In this document: piece after piece, positions 1 through 8,224 of the stretch
How positions within the stretch are numbered: position 1 is the stretch's first letter
Layout of the letters: each line of letters starts with the position of its first letter
DNA from: Bacteroidota bacterium
GTDB lineage: Bacteria; Bacteroidota; Ignavibacteria; Ignavibacteriales; Melioribacteraceae
Reading direction: 5' to 3'
Assembly (NCBI GenBank): GCA_018818065.1
Contig: JAHISV010000005.1
Location: 726,527-790,526 of the forward strand
DNA length: 64,000 nucleotides
The notes under the pieces: model-generated
The model's input: only the letters and a program-made list of their open reading frames with translations
Told to the model about the DNA's origin: nothing
Database searches by the model: none
Translations under genes and position numbers: made by a program

Positions 1-324
1 CTCATTGTTGAAAACAAAGGTAAGGTTGCTTATTGGTCTAACTTTGCCTCAATTTTTGCCAAAGCTAATTTTAATGTAACTGAAAATGTAAAACTTGGTT
101 TCGACTTTCATCATATGCTCGCTCCTCAGGATGCCCCTGTGGGTGGTTTCCCCGGCGGTACGGGAGGTACAAGAGGCGATCTTATAATTGGAAAAATGTC
201 GTACACTCTCAATGAAAATGTTTCCGGGCATTTATTGTGGGAACATTTCGAGCCGGGCGATTACTACTTTGATGGAGCTGATGGTTATAATTGGGCTCGC
301 ATAGAGTTTATGATAAAAATATAA
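1..324 (+). CDS. Outer-membrane porin-like protein, C-terminal fragment
   Basis: The reading frame is open from the first base of the window to a TAA at 322-324, so this is the last 107 residues of a longer gene. It consists of alternating polar/hydrophobic strands, and its end (LLWEHFEPGDYYF followed by NWARIEFMIKI) has the aromatic-rich final strand ending in a hydrophobic residue that is typical of outer-membrane beta-barrels. The last strands resemble those of alginate-export/porin-type barrels, but the domain that would name the protein lies outside the window. The ATG at 115 is internal, not a start. A barrel is likely; the substrate is unknown. Confidence 0.6.
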   Translation, partial: LIVENKGKVAYWSNFASIFAKANFNVTENVKLGFDFHHMLAPQDAPVGGFPGGTGGTRGDLIIGKMSYTLNENVSGHLLWEHFEPGDYYFDGADGYNWARIEFMIKI

Positions 325-352
325 TCTGCGGATTTTTACAATGTTTGTGTAC

Positions 353-485
353 TGAGTCCCTGGGATTGTAAGTATTATTTTAACACAAAACCTATCCCAT
401 AAAAGGTTGAAAATGTTTTTTATCCCTAGAACATTGTGTTAAATTTAATAACAATTCACCCTTGGTTTACTTTGCCCGGGACTCA
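353..485. repeat. Long nested inverted repeat (MITE-like or structured leader)
   Basis: Three pairs of arms nest around one centre: TGAGTCCC (353-360) with GGGACTCA (478-485), ATTGT (365-369) with ACAAT (451-455), and TAACACAA (381-388) with TTGTGTTA (434-441). All are perfect and lie between the porin stop codon and the DUF4125 start. The ~133 bp imperfect hairpin could be a miniature mobile element with 8 bp ends, or a folded RNA leader of the downstream pair. Nothing in it looks coding. Confidence 0.45.
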
Positions 486-512
486 TACTATTAATTACTC
501 ACTGAGGTTAAA

Positions 513-1097
513 TTGGAAGAAAAAAATAAAATCGATAAAGTCATCGGCGAAATCCTTGATATTGAATGGACAATGTTCAGTTCGGTTAAAGCTTCCGAAA
601 AAAACACTTGTCAGGAAGATGAAAAAACCTTCAGGCTAATGAGATGGATGAGTTACTCAGTTTTTGATGAAACTCTTTTACAGTCAATTTTACTAAATCT
701 TAAAACTGCTAAAGAATTCGGTCGTAATCTAATGACTGAAAAATATGCCCGTATGGAAGAAAAAATCTCACCGTTGAGTACAAATCCACTGATTCAAAAA
801 ATTGCATCTGTAGAAGTTAATTGCATGAAAGAAGTAGCTGAAAAATATCCAACAACTTTCGGAAGTAATAAGGAAGGATTTGGAAAATATACTAAATGCG
901 AATTGGAGACCTATTCCGATTTGACATTGCAGCTCTACTATAACGCCTTATTGGAATATGAGAAAGATGGAATTAATATTGTTGAGGAGAGATATAACAA
1001 TTTATTCAGGAAGCTTGGATATGATTCAGTAGCAGATAAAGAATCTCAGGAAAAGGCTAAAGTTTTTTGGCAAAACAATACCTGTCGGGGATGCTGA
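513..1097 (+). CDS. DUF4125 family protein
   Basis: This 194-residue protein has the helical, acidic/aromatic composition of DUF4125 proteins, including the stretch ILDIEWTMF near the N-terminus and WMSYSVFDETLLQSI around residue 45-60. It has no signal peptide and should be cytoplasmic. The start is TTG at 513, placed 5 nt after a GAGG Shine-Dalgarno; there is no in-frame ATG nearby upstream. Its stop TGA (1095-1097) shares a base with the ATG of the next gene, so the two are translationally coupled. DUF4125 and DUF4037 are found adjacent or fused in other bacteria, which supports both calls. The biochemical role is unknown. Confidence 0.7.
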   Translation: MEEKNKIDKVIGEILDIEWTMFSSVKASEKNTCQEDEKTFRLMRWMSYSVFDETLLQSILLNLKTAKEFGRNLMTEKYARMEEKISPLSTNPLIQKIASVEVNCMKEVAEKYPTTFGSNKEGFGKYTKCELETYSDLTLQLYYNALLEYEKDGINIVEERYNNLFRKLGYDSVADKESQEKAKVFWQNNTCRGC

Positions 1098-2035
1098 TGA
1101 AAGGTCTTTTGGTCGCCGAAAGATATTACAAGTTTTTTGGCTTGCCGATGATCAAAAGCAAATTTCCTGATTATCTTTCAAGAGTAGCTATCGGACTGGT
1201 CGGGGAGGGTTCGGAATGTTTTGGCTTTGATGATGAGCAATCGAGAGACCACGATTGGGGACCTGGATTCTGTATCTGGCTCAACTCCGAAGACTACTCG
1301 GAAATTGGTCCATTAATTCAAAGAGAATACAATCTTCTTCCTCCTACATATGCCGGAATTCCACAGCGAATCAATACAGAGCAAGCCAGGGGAAGAATTG
1401 GTGTGCTCGAAACTTATGCGTTTTATGAAAAATTTACAAAACTAAAAGACCTTCCCGAAGAATGGTATGAATGGATCTCAATTCCGGAAGAGAGCCTGTC
1501 TGCTTGCACGAATGGCAGAATATTTCATGATGAATTTGGCGAGTTTTCTTTTGTTAGGGAAAAGCTTCTTGAGTTCTATCCGCCCGATGTAAGGCTTAAA
1601 AAGATTGCAGATAATTGTATAAAAGCAGCGCGGGAAGGACAGTATAATTACTTGAGGTGCATTAACAGGGGGGAAGTTGTAGCGGCTGATCATGCTGAAT
1701 CCATATTTGTTAATTCAGTAATAAAGATAGCATTCTTACTGAACTGGCGTTTCGCACCTTTTTACAAATGGAGTCACAGAGCTTTATATTATTTACCGAT
1801 TCTAGGCGTAAAACTTCACGTAAGTCTCAGGGAACTAATAATGTTGCCTACTAGCGGAAATTTAACTGAATATTACAACAGAAAAGTAGAAATGATAGAA
1901 GCAATCAGCGGGATTTTGCTGGAGGAAATCAAACGCCAACAATTAAGTGATGTTCGGTCAAACTATCTTCTTGATCATGTTAAACCGATACTTGGCAAAA
2001 TTGAAAATTCGGATATTCGGAATTACATACCCTGA
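1097..2035 (+). CDS. DUF4037 (nucleotidyltransferase-like) protein
   Basis: A 312-residue cytoplasmic protein. After a short leader it carries LVGEGSECFGFDDEQSRDHD, with a GSE...D/E...D-H-D pattern reminiscent of nucleotidyltransferase-fold active sites, followed by WGPGFCIWL; this block is the signature of DUF4037. The C-terminal half is helical, with a conserved-looking CINRGE and an FAPFYKWSHRALYYLP segment. The ATG at 1097 overlaps the DUF4125 stop (TGATG); ATG 1091 and TTG 1067 are alternatives. The family link is good, but substrate and reaction are unknown. A paired role with DUF4125 is inferred from coupling. Confidence 0.75.
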   Translation: MKGLLVAERYYKFFGLPMIKSKFPDYLSRVAIGLVGEGSECFGFDDEQSRDHDWGPGFCIWLNSEDYSEIGPLIQREYNLLPPTYAGIPQRINTEQARGRIGVLETYAFYEKFTKLKDLPEEWYEWISIPEESLSACTNGRIFHDEFGEFSFVREKLLEFYPPDVRLKKIADNCIKAAREGQYNYLRCINRGEVVAADHAESIFVNSVIKIAFLLNWRFAPFYKWSHRALYYLPILGVKLHVSLRELIMLPTSGNLTEYYNRKVEMIEAISGILLEEIKRQQLSDVRSNYLLDHVKPILGKIENSDIRNYIP

Positions 2036-2149
2036 GTTTTTCTTTCATATAGATTATCAAGTATCCCTCCAAATGAAAACTATTTAAAAGTTATATCCAT
2101 TTTTAATGAATTCCGGTTATATTAGATAAAGAGTTTATGACTTTTATTG

Positions 2150-3457
2150 ATGAATGGATCAAATAATAATAACGGACATATTAATCTTCCCCCGGTTGAA
2201 GGAACACTTCCTAAAAACTTTATCTCCCGTTTAAAAGGACTGATGAACTGGAAGCAGGCTTTCACTGCTTTGAAGTATCCCAATTACAAATTATGGTTCC
2301 AGGGACAAATTGTATCACTTTTTGGTACATGGCTTCAAACAACCGCACAGGGTTTTTTAATTTACGAACTAACTCAATCACCCGCCTATCTTGGTTACGT
2401 TGGTTTTGCTACCGGTCTTCCATCGTGGATTTTGATGTTGTACGGCGGAGTTATTGCGGACAGAATTTCCCGAAGAAAGCTGCTAATAATTACACAGGCA
2501 GCGATGATGATATTTGCATTTATTCTTGCTGCGCTCACTTTTTTTGATCTGGTGATGCCCTGGCATATATTAGTCCTCGCATTTGGAACAGGTGCGGCAA
2601 ATGCTTTTTACGCTCCGGCACGCCACTCTTTTGTTTATGAGCTTGTTGATAAAGAAGATCTTACAAACGCCATTGCTCTAAATTCAACCATGTTCAATTC
2701 CGCCACCTTTGTTGGTCCGGCTGCAGGTGGTTTAATCTACGCCGGTTTTGGCGCGGAAATATGTTTCTTATTAAACGGAATAAGTTTTTTAGCTGTTATT
2801 TACGCGCTTGGTAAAATGAAACTGGTTCCATTCATAAAACAAATCCATAATAATTCACCCTTACATGATTTGAAAGAGGGGCTCTTATATGTATTCCGTC
2901 ATAAAGTGATAAGAATTATCATGGTGCTTGTTACAGCAACAAGTCTTTTTGGTATTTCTTTTGCCACTCTGATTCCAGCCTGGGCCGTTACTGTATTAAA
3001 TGGCGATGTTACAACAAACGGTTATCTTCAATCAGCTCGTGGTTTGGGAGCTTTACTTGGAGCTTTAATGCTGGCCTCTTTCGGACGTTTTCGTTTTAAG
3101 GGTAAATTACTCACTCTCGGAACTCTGCTTTTTCCTGTTTTGCTTTTTGGTTTTTCCTTTTCAAGATGGCTCCCACTTTCTTTGCTAATCCTTATTCCAA
3201 TGGGAGCTTCAAATATGTTTATCTATAATATGGCAAATGTTATAATTCAGAACCACGTGGATGATAAATTACGCGGGAGGGTAATGGGCATTTATAGCTT
3301 TACTTTTTTTGGACTAATGCCAATCGGTGCGCTTTTTATCGGTTTGATAGCCGAATATACAAGCGAACCATTTACTCTACTGGTAAATTCGCTGCTTCTT
3401 GCCCTAATATCTCTTAGTGTTTATAAATTATTTCCCTTTATAAGAAGGGAAGAGTAA
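2150..3457 (+). CDS. MFS transporter, MFS_3/EntS-like exporter
   Basis: A 435-residue inner-membrane protein with about 11-12 hydrophobic segments. The first helices contain YPNYKLWFQGQIVSLFGTWL, the typical opening of the MFS_3 (transmembrane secretion effector) group, then GGVIADRISRRKLL, the loop 2-3 motif of the major facilitator superfamily, and APARHSFVYELV with NSTMFNSATFVGPAAGG in helices 4-5. The family includes enterobactin exporter EntS and many drug-efflux relatives, all proton-driven exporters. ATG 2150 is chosen over TTG 2147; no clear Shine-Dalgarno is visible. It stands alone, so the exported compound cannot be guessed. Confidence 0.88.
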   Translation: MNGSNNNNGHINLPPVEGTLPKNFISRLKGLMNWKQAFTALKYPNYKLWFQGQIVSLFGTWLQTTAQGFLIYELTQSPAYLGYVGFATGLPSWILMLYGGVIADRISRRKLLIITQAAMMIFAFILAALTFFDLVMPWHILVLAFGTGAANAFYAPARHSFVYELVDKEDLTNAIALNSTMFNSATFVGPAAGGLIYAGFGAEICFLLNGISFLAVIYALGKMKLVPFIKQIHNNSPLHDLKEGLLYVFRHKVIRIIMVLVTATSLFGISFATLIPAWAVTVLNGDVTTNGYLQSARGLGALLGALMLASFGRFRFKGKLLTLGTLLFPVLLFGFSFSRWLPLSLLILIPMGASNMFIYNMANVIIQNHVDDKLRGRVMGIYSFTFFGLMPIGALFIGLIAEYTSEPFTLLVNSLLLALISLSVYKLFPFIRREE

Positions 3458-3588
3458 CCAATGTTTACAAGAACTATGACTTAATTGATCTTATTTAAAA
3501 TAATAATATGGTTTTATTTCGTCCCATAGTTTTTTTGTCTAAATTTTCATTACAGTTTTTTGTTTTTGTAAAATAAAAAAGGTAAATC

Positions 3589-3906
3589 ATGCCAGAATTT
3601 AAAAACGTAACAATAGTAAAAAAAGCAAATGTTTACTTTGATGGAAAAGTAACAAGCAGAACGGTGCAGTTTGAAGATGGAACGAAAAAAACATTGGGTA
3701 TTATGAATCCCGGTGAATATGAATTTGGAACCGGTGATAAAGAAATTATGGAAGTACTAGGCGGCGAAATGACTGTTTTACTACCAGGTGAAACTGAATG
3801 GAAGACATTTAAGGAAGGCGAAGCTTACGAAGTAAAGGCAAATTCATCTTTCAAACTAAAGATTGAAGGCGTTGCTGATTATTGCTGTTCTTATATAAAA
3901 GAATAG
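3589..3906 (+). CDS. ppnP: Pyrimidine/purine nucleoside phosphorylase PpnP
   Basis: A 105-residue cupin matching the PpnP (YaiE/DUF1255) family, usually about 95-105 residues. It shows the conserved [14 protein letters not shown] opening, then [20 protein letters not shown] and [13 protein letters not shown], ending in YCCSYIKE. Family members phosphorolyse several nucleosides to the free base and ribose-1-phosphate in the cytoplasm. An AAGG sits shortly before ATG 3589. The gene is monocistronic and is followed by a perfect 10 bp stem terminator shared with the convergent regulator gene. Confidence 0.92.
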   Translation: MPEFKNVTIVKKANVYFDGKVTSRTVQFEDGTKKTLGIMNPGEYEFGTGDKEIMEVLGGEMTVLLPGETEWKTFKEGEAYEVKANSSFKLKIEGVADYCCSYIKE

Positions 3907-3924
3907 TTTTGTCCCTTTAGTTTT

Positions 3925-3950
3925 AAAGCCGATCTTATCGGATCGGCTTT
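3925..3950. terminator. Bidirectional stem-loop between ppnP and the LuxR-type gene
   Basis: AAAGCCGATC (3925-3934) and GATCGGCTTT (3941-3950) form a perfect 10 bp stem with a 6 nt loop. It lies between two convergent stop codons and so can serve both transcripts; the A/T ends supply a short U tract in each direction. Confidence 0.8.
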
Positions 3951-3965
3951 CATTAAAATTTGTGT

Positions 3966-4922
3966 TTAAGTCTTATCTTTTCTTGAAAGATTAACTCGAA
4001 ATAGATTAGCAAGTTGTACTCTTCTTTTAACATTCGTCTTTCTGAAAATATTCGACAAGTGATCTCTTACTGTAATTGATGTGATAAATAATTCTTCTCC
4101 AATTTCCTTATTAGTTTTACCTTCACACACCAGCTTTATAATATCTTTTTCCCGGTTTGTAATTCCAAACTTGCTGGCAAGAATTGAAAAATCTATTGCT
4201 GATTCTTTAATACCTGGTGAGTTATAATAGTTAAAGAATTTGTTCATAAATAATACTTGTGTAATGTAGAAAGTAAAAACCAGACAACTTATGATAATCA
4301 TTTGAACATTCAGTCCAAGTATTCCTGAATAGTCGCCAACACGATGTAGTAATTGTAATGTAATATATGAAAGAAAGAATACTCCAAACCATTGCAGGGC
4401 GGATTTTCTCTTTTTGTTTTCAATCTTTCCCGCTGTGGAAATAAAAAATATTAGTGAGATGAAGAGTGCTGAAAAAAAGACAAAATGTACACTCATCGAA
4501 GATAAATACTGAATCTTTAACTGTAACACCGGACTAACCAGATAGCTGATCTGCGCCAAAAGAAAAGTGGACAAAAATATATAAAAAAAGTACTGAACCC
4601 ATTTGGGAGTTTGTTTTTCAAGAAGTTGATGAAAAATTGAAATCAGTAAATAAGCCGAAAGAATTCTTATTGTAGGGAGAATGATCATTACTATGGCAAA
4701 AAACGCTTTCATTATGGAAGTATAGTCATCATTGGCTGTACTGGATTTTATGAAAGTTTCTACTGTATGAGCAAAGGTAATGAGGTTAAACCCAACTAAA
4801 ACAAAAATGTAATACAAAATGCATTTCAACTTATTCTGTTTATATAATTGAGAAGCGATATATATTGAAACCAGACCGGCCCCAAGTGCAAGAAAAAGAA
4901 TAAAATGAGCAATATCAATCAT
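3966..4922 (-). CDS. Membrane-anchored LuxR-type transcriptional regulator
   Basis: 318 residues. The first ~230 contain about seven hydrophobic segments (for example HFILFLALGAGLVSIYIASQ near the start), and the last ~60 form a LuxR/FixJ helix-turn-helix: FGITNREKDIIKLVCEGKTN followed by KEIGEELFITSITVRDHLSN and IFRKTNVKRR. The GKTNKEIGEEL and TVRDHLSNIF blocks are hallmarks of the fold. A seven-helix sensor fused directly to a LuxR domain implies DNA binding from the membrane, with no receiver domain and thus no obvious phosphorelay. It is divergent from the serine hydrolase gene at 5096 across 173 bp, a possible target. The ligand is unknown. Confidence 0.85.
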   Translation of the reverse strand: MIDIAHFILFLALGAGLVSIYIASQLYKQNKLKCILYYIFVLVGFNLITFAHTVETFIKSSTANDDYTSIMKAFFAIVMIILPTIRILSAYLLISIFHQLLEKQTPKWVQYFFYIFLSTFLLAQISYLVSPVLQLKIQYLSSMSVHFVFFSALFISLIFFISTAGKIENKKRKSALQWFGVFFLSYITLQLLHRVGDYSGILGLNVQMIIISCLVFTFYITQVLFMNKFFNYYNSPGIKESAIDFSILASKFGITNREKDIIKLVCEGKTNKEIGEELFITSITVRDHLSNIFRKTNVKRRVQLANLFRVNLSRKDKT

Positions 4923-5095
4923 AAATTAAAACCGTTAAATAAAATATTGAAAAACACTACATATGTAGGATGGTTCAAGTGTAACCTTATCCCTAAATAT
5001 CCTCTCAAAAATGACAGAAATTCTCATCAAATTAAAGAACTTTATTTGGTGCGAGACAAAGAATATTTTAACCATTCACGAATCATGGGGAACCT

Positions 5096-6304
5096 ATGAA
5101 ATCAATAGTATTTATATTTATGTTCACAGCAATATTAATGACAAGTTTTGGACAGGATTTTTCAGCTGAGATTGAGGGGAGAATTAAGAAAATAGAAAAT
5201 GGACTACTTGAGTTCAGGTCCCCGGGCGGCATGTTCATGCCGGATAGTGCTCAACTGGCTAATCCACTAAACATATTGGATAGAATGAAAACTTACATGA
5301 TTCCTGGTGTTGGAATCTCAGTAATTAGCAAAAATTCAGTTGAATGGTCTAAAGCCTATGGCGTAACTGATGTAAATACAGGTAAAAAAGTCTCGAACGA
5401 AAGCATATTTGAGGCAGCTTCAACGAGCAAATTTCTCACAGCCGTACTTGCGCTTCACTTTGTTCAGGAGGGGTCCTTTGACCTGGACGAAAATTTAAAT
5501 GTCTACTTAAAATCCTGGCAAATACCAGAAAGTGAATACACAAAAAATGAAAAAGTTACTTTGAGAAGAGTATTAACCCACACGGCTGGGCTCCCAACAA
5601 CTAATTTCAATTATGATGACAGTCTTGGATATCCAACCTTATTGCAGGTTCTCAAGGGAGAATTGCCGGCACTGAATAAACCAGCTATTCCTGACACTAT
5701 ACCCGGTTCAATATGGCAGTACTCAAATGTAGGGTATGATTTGGTGCAACTCATGCTGGAAGATCAGTTCGGAAAGCCGTTTGAAAAAATTGCCAATGAA
5801 GTAATCTTCGAACCTCTCGGGATGAATTCAAGCTCTTTCAAATACCCTATAAACATTGCTTTGCTATCAAGGGAAGTAAAACCTCACGATGCTGATGGTG
5901 TTTCCTGCGAACCTTCAATGAATCTTTCTGCGTTTGCGCATGCGGGTTTAACAACTACTACCAATGATCTTGCTCTGTTTTCTTCTGAGATAATGAAAGC
6001 GTTTCAGGGCAAATCTGAAAAAATACTTAATCAGGAAACGGCAAAGGAGTTATTTAGTCCTCAGCATGATATCGATCCCCGAATTTTTGGGGTTCCCTTA
6101 ACTGAAGGGTTAGGTGTTCTCATGTTCGGTGAAGGTGATGATTTTGCCTTTGCACATCCAGGACATAATTTGCCTGGCATGACAAGTTGGTTGATAGGCT
6201 GGCCGAATAAAGGGCTCGCGATTGTAATCATGACCAACGGAACCAAAGGTGATCTCATATCCATGGAAATAATATCAGGTATAGTTCAGGAATACTTGAG
6301 ATAA
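5096..6304 (+). CDS. Serine hydrolase of the class C beta-lactamase fold (S12)
   Basis: 402 residues with an N-terminal signal peptide (hydrophobic stretch to about residue 20, FGQ-D). The catalytic SxxK is STSK at residues 109-112, in AASTSKFLTAV. The tyrosine motif is YSN in WQYSNVGYDL (about residue 210), and a C-terminal HPGHN replaces the KTG-type motif, as in esterase/peptidase members of the family. The mature protein should act in the periplasm on an ester or D-amino-acid substrate; it is not necessarily an antibiotic-degrading enzyme. ATG 5096 follows GGGGAA closely. It is divergent from the membrane LuxR gene. Confidence 0.85.
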   Translation: MKSIVFIFMFTAILMTSFGQDFSAEIEGRIKKIENGLLEFRSPGGMFMPDSAQLANPLNILDRMKTYMIPGVGISVISKNSVEWSKAYGVTDVNTGKKVSNESIFEAASTSKFLTAVLALHFVQEGSFDLDENLNVYLKSWQIPESEYTKNEKVTLRRVLTHTAGLPTTNFNYDDSLGYPTLLQVLKGELPALNKPAIPDTIPGSIWQYSNVGYDLVQLMLEDQFGKPFEKIANEVIFEPLGMNSSSFKYPINIALLSREVKPHDADGVSCEPSMNLSAFAHAGLTTTTNDLALFSSEIMKAFQGKSEKILNQETAKELFSPQHDIDPRIFGVPLTEGLGVLMFGEGDDFAFAHPGHNLPGMTSWLIGWPNKGLAIVIMTNGTKGDLISMEIISGIVQEYLR

Positions 6305-6320
6305 AAGAAAAATTAAATAG

Positions 6321-6355
6321 GTGCGACCATTAGTGATCGCACTCTTTATTTTCTT
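6321..6355 (+). terminator. Probable intrinsic terminator of the serine hydrolase gene
   Basis: GTGCGA (6321-6326) pairs with TCGCAC (6337-6342) over a 10 nt loop, followed by the T-rich CTTTATTTTCTTTTT. It begins 16 nt after the stop codon. Confidence 0.6.
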
Positions 6356-6468
6356 TTTAAACCCGGAACAAACTTCAGTCTAATTCTTTATAAAAATTCA
6401 TATTTCTGCCTACAATAAATGCTACAAATTTCTTAAGTTAGATTAACGTTTTATATCTGGAGTTAAAT

Positions 6469-6912
6469 ATGACTACACTCAGACTTTTAGTTCTTTCCCT
6501 GATGATTTTTTGGGGATGTTCTTCTATTGTTCTTAAACCGGCGGATTATGCCTGGCCTCTTGAATCGGTTCTGAAAGCAGATTCAGATGGTGTCGTAACT
6601 GACGGGCGGCACACTTTTACGGTTAATTTGAAGGAAATGTTTTTTGCTGAATATGGTAGCTATGTTGAAATGGCAAATTGTGAAGTACGCATTATTCGCG
6701 ATTATTTAGGGTATTATTATATCGCAGCTTCTGGTTTTAAGAATATCTATCTCTTCTATGAAGTTGAAGGGGGCATGAAACTTGAGACGATTATTAAAAT
6801 ACCAGAAAGCGGTACACTTACCAAACCGGCATTTAATCAGCGTTCTCCATACATTGAATTATTAAACGGTAACAATAAATATCTCTTATCTAAAGATGGC
6901 ATAGCGGAGTAA
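6469..6912 (+). CDS. Hypothetical lipoprotein
   Basis: 147 residues with a short hydrophobic leader and a lipobox-like WGC (Cys at about residue 17, followed by SS), so lipidation and an outer- or inner-membrane location are likely. The rest is beta-rich, with no domain I recognise; it includes YAWPLESVL and a GYYYIAASGFKNIYLFY segment. It precedes the coiled-coil membrane protein by 3 nt, so the two are made from one transcript and probably work together. ATG 6469 has a weak upstream GGAG. Confidence 0.6.
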   Translation: MTTLRLLVLSLMIFWGCSSIVLKPADYAWPLESVLKADSDGVVTDGRHTFTVNLKEMFFAEYGSYVEMANCEVRIIRDYLGYYYIAASGFKNIYLFYEVEGGMKLETIIKIPESGTLTKPAFNQRSPYIELLNGNNKYLLSKDGIAE

Positions 6913-6915
6913 ATA

Positions 6916-8157
6916 ATGAGGCTTAAAACTTTATTTGTTTTTTTGATAACAACCGGTTCTATGGTTTTTGCTCAATCGGATTACGAGAGGGTTGAAAATT
7001 TTAAGAGTGTGTATGAAAAATTGCAACAAGAGATTGCAGAAGCCTCCTCGATAGGGGACTATAATTCTCTTGAAAGAGAGATTGATTCTCTTGAGGTGAG
7101 TTATTCAGTTTATAAGGATTTATTGAACAAAGCCTTATATCCTGACACTTTTGAGAACTACTTCATTTCCATAAAAGAACAGGTTATTAAGCGAAGATTC
7201 GATGCGATACAGATTGCTACTTTGGACGAAAAAGTTTTTGAATTAAAAGATCGTATCACAATTTTAAGTACTGAAAACTCGCAGCTAATATCTGAAATAC
7301 AGGATTTGAGTATTGGTGCGGAAAAAGATGCTGCTACAATATCAGAGCTACGAAAGCTTAACAGCCAACTGAAATATAATATTGAAAAAAGAGACTTACT
7401 TGTAAGAGGTATGATAGATACTCTTTTAACAGGCTTTATTAGAGCCCCAACTACATTGAACGAAGCTGAAAAGCAAACCATTATTGGAGACATTGAAAAT
7501 AGGAGTCTTTTCTATAATATAGAAAGAGTTATTTCGGATAATGTGGATTATCTTGAAGTAACGCAGATGACAATTGAAGATTTTACCAAGATGAGAAGTC
7601 AATATATTGATTTTCATAAAGCATGGGGGCAGTTAGGAACCAAACTTGCAGATGTTTATCTATCAAGAAAAGAAGGTATGAAAGAGCTTGCTTATATTGA
7701 TGGTCTGTTTGACAAGTGGAACATACAAATTGACCTTAAGATTTGGGATAAGTTACGTATAGTTTTTCTGGATAGAGAAATAGTCCTTCTGTCATTCGAA
7801 GATGGCGATCAATTTAAGGAAAGTGTTATCTCATTTATTGACAGTGAGATTGACAATTTTGGATTAAAGAAAGACGAGGAATCTAAAAAGACCTTTGACA
7901 TTTTTACAGATGGAGTTTATTACAAAATTGTTCAACCGAAGTGGTTCCCATTCCTGATTGACAACGGATTGATAAACAAAGCACACAAAATTGATATCGA
8001 AGCAAAAATAGCCCAGTGGAAAGAAGTGCTTTTCCCTCCGCCATCATTTTTCTGGTTGTATATTATTATCCTTGTGATGGTTGTTATTCAAATTGTATTG
8101 TATGTACTGCGGAGAAGGAAAAAGATGAATAGCGTAGAACAAAAGAAGATTTTATAA
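6916..8157 (+). CDS. Signal-peptide coiled-coil protein with C-terminal membrane anchor
   Basis: 413 residues. Residues 1-19 form a signal peptide (cleavage after VFAQ). Residues ~30-155 are heptad-rich, charged coiled coil (KLQQEIAEASS, LKDRITILSTENSQLISEIQ), and residues ~380-405 form one transmembrane helix (FWLYIIILVMVVIQIVLYVL) followed by RRRKK, which by the positive-inside rule leaves the short tail in the cytoplasm and the body in the periplasm. The GCGGAG ending the preceding gene supplies the ribosome site. I do not recognise a family; an envelope-spanning or scaffold role beside the lipoprotein is inference. Confidence 0.65.
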   Translation: MRLKTLFVFLITTGSMVFAQSDYERVENFKSVYEKLQQEIAEASSIGDYNSLEREIDSLEVSYSVYKDLLNKALYPDTFENYFISIKEQVIKRRFDAIQIATLDEKVFELKDRITILSTENSQLISEIQDLSIGAEKDAATISELRKLNSQLKYNIEKRDLLVRGMIDTLLTGFIRAPTTLNEAEKQTIIGDIENRSLFYNIERVISDNVDYLEVTQMTIEDFTKMRSQYIDFHKAWGQLGTKLADVYLSRKEGMKELAYIDGLFDKWNIQIDLKIWDKLRIVFLDREIVLLSFEDGDQFKESVISFIDSEIDNFGLKKDEESKKTFDIFTDGVYYKIVQPKWFPFLIDNGLINKAHKIDIEAKIAQWKEVLFPPPSFFWLYIIILVMVVIQIVLYVLRRRKKMNSVEQKKIL

Positions 8158-8165
8158 GAAATAAC

Positions 8166-8213
8166 AAAAAAGCCGTACTGATTCCCGCTGAGCGGGAAAG
8201 TACGGCTTTTTTT
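8166..8213. terminator. Strong bidirectional terminator
   Basis: AAAAAAGCCGTACT (8166-8179) pairs with AGTACGGCTTTTTT (8199-8212), and inside it CCCGC (8184-8188) pairs with GCGGG (8192-8196). A seven-T run on the plus strand and an A run at the left end give U tracts both ways. It lies between convergent genes (coiled-coil protein and typA). Confidence 0.9.
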
Positions 8214-8224
8214 ATTCAAATCTA

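Noticed and set aside
4905..5099. 64-residue plus-strand frame between the LuxR and serine hydrolase genes
   Set aside because: It overlaps the LuxR start on the opposite strand, lacks a ribosome site and has no protein-like pattern; the stretch is better read as a divergent promoter region.
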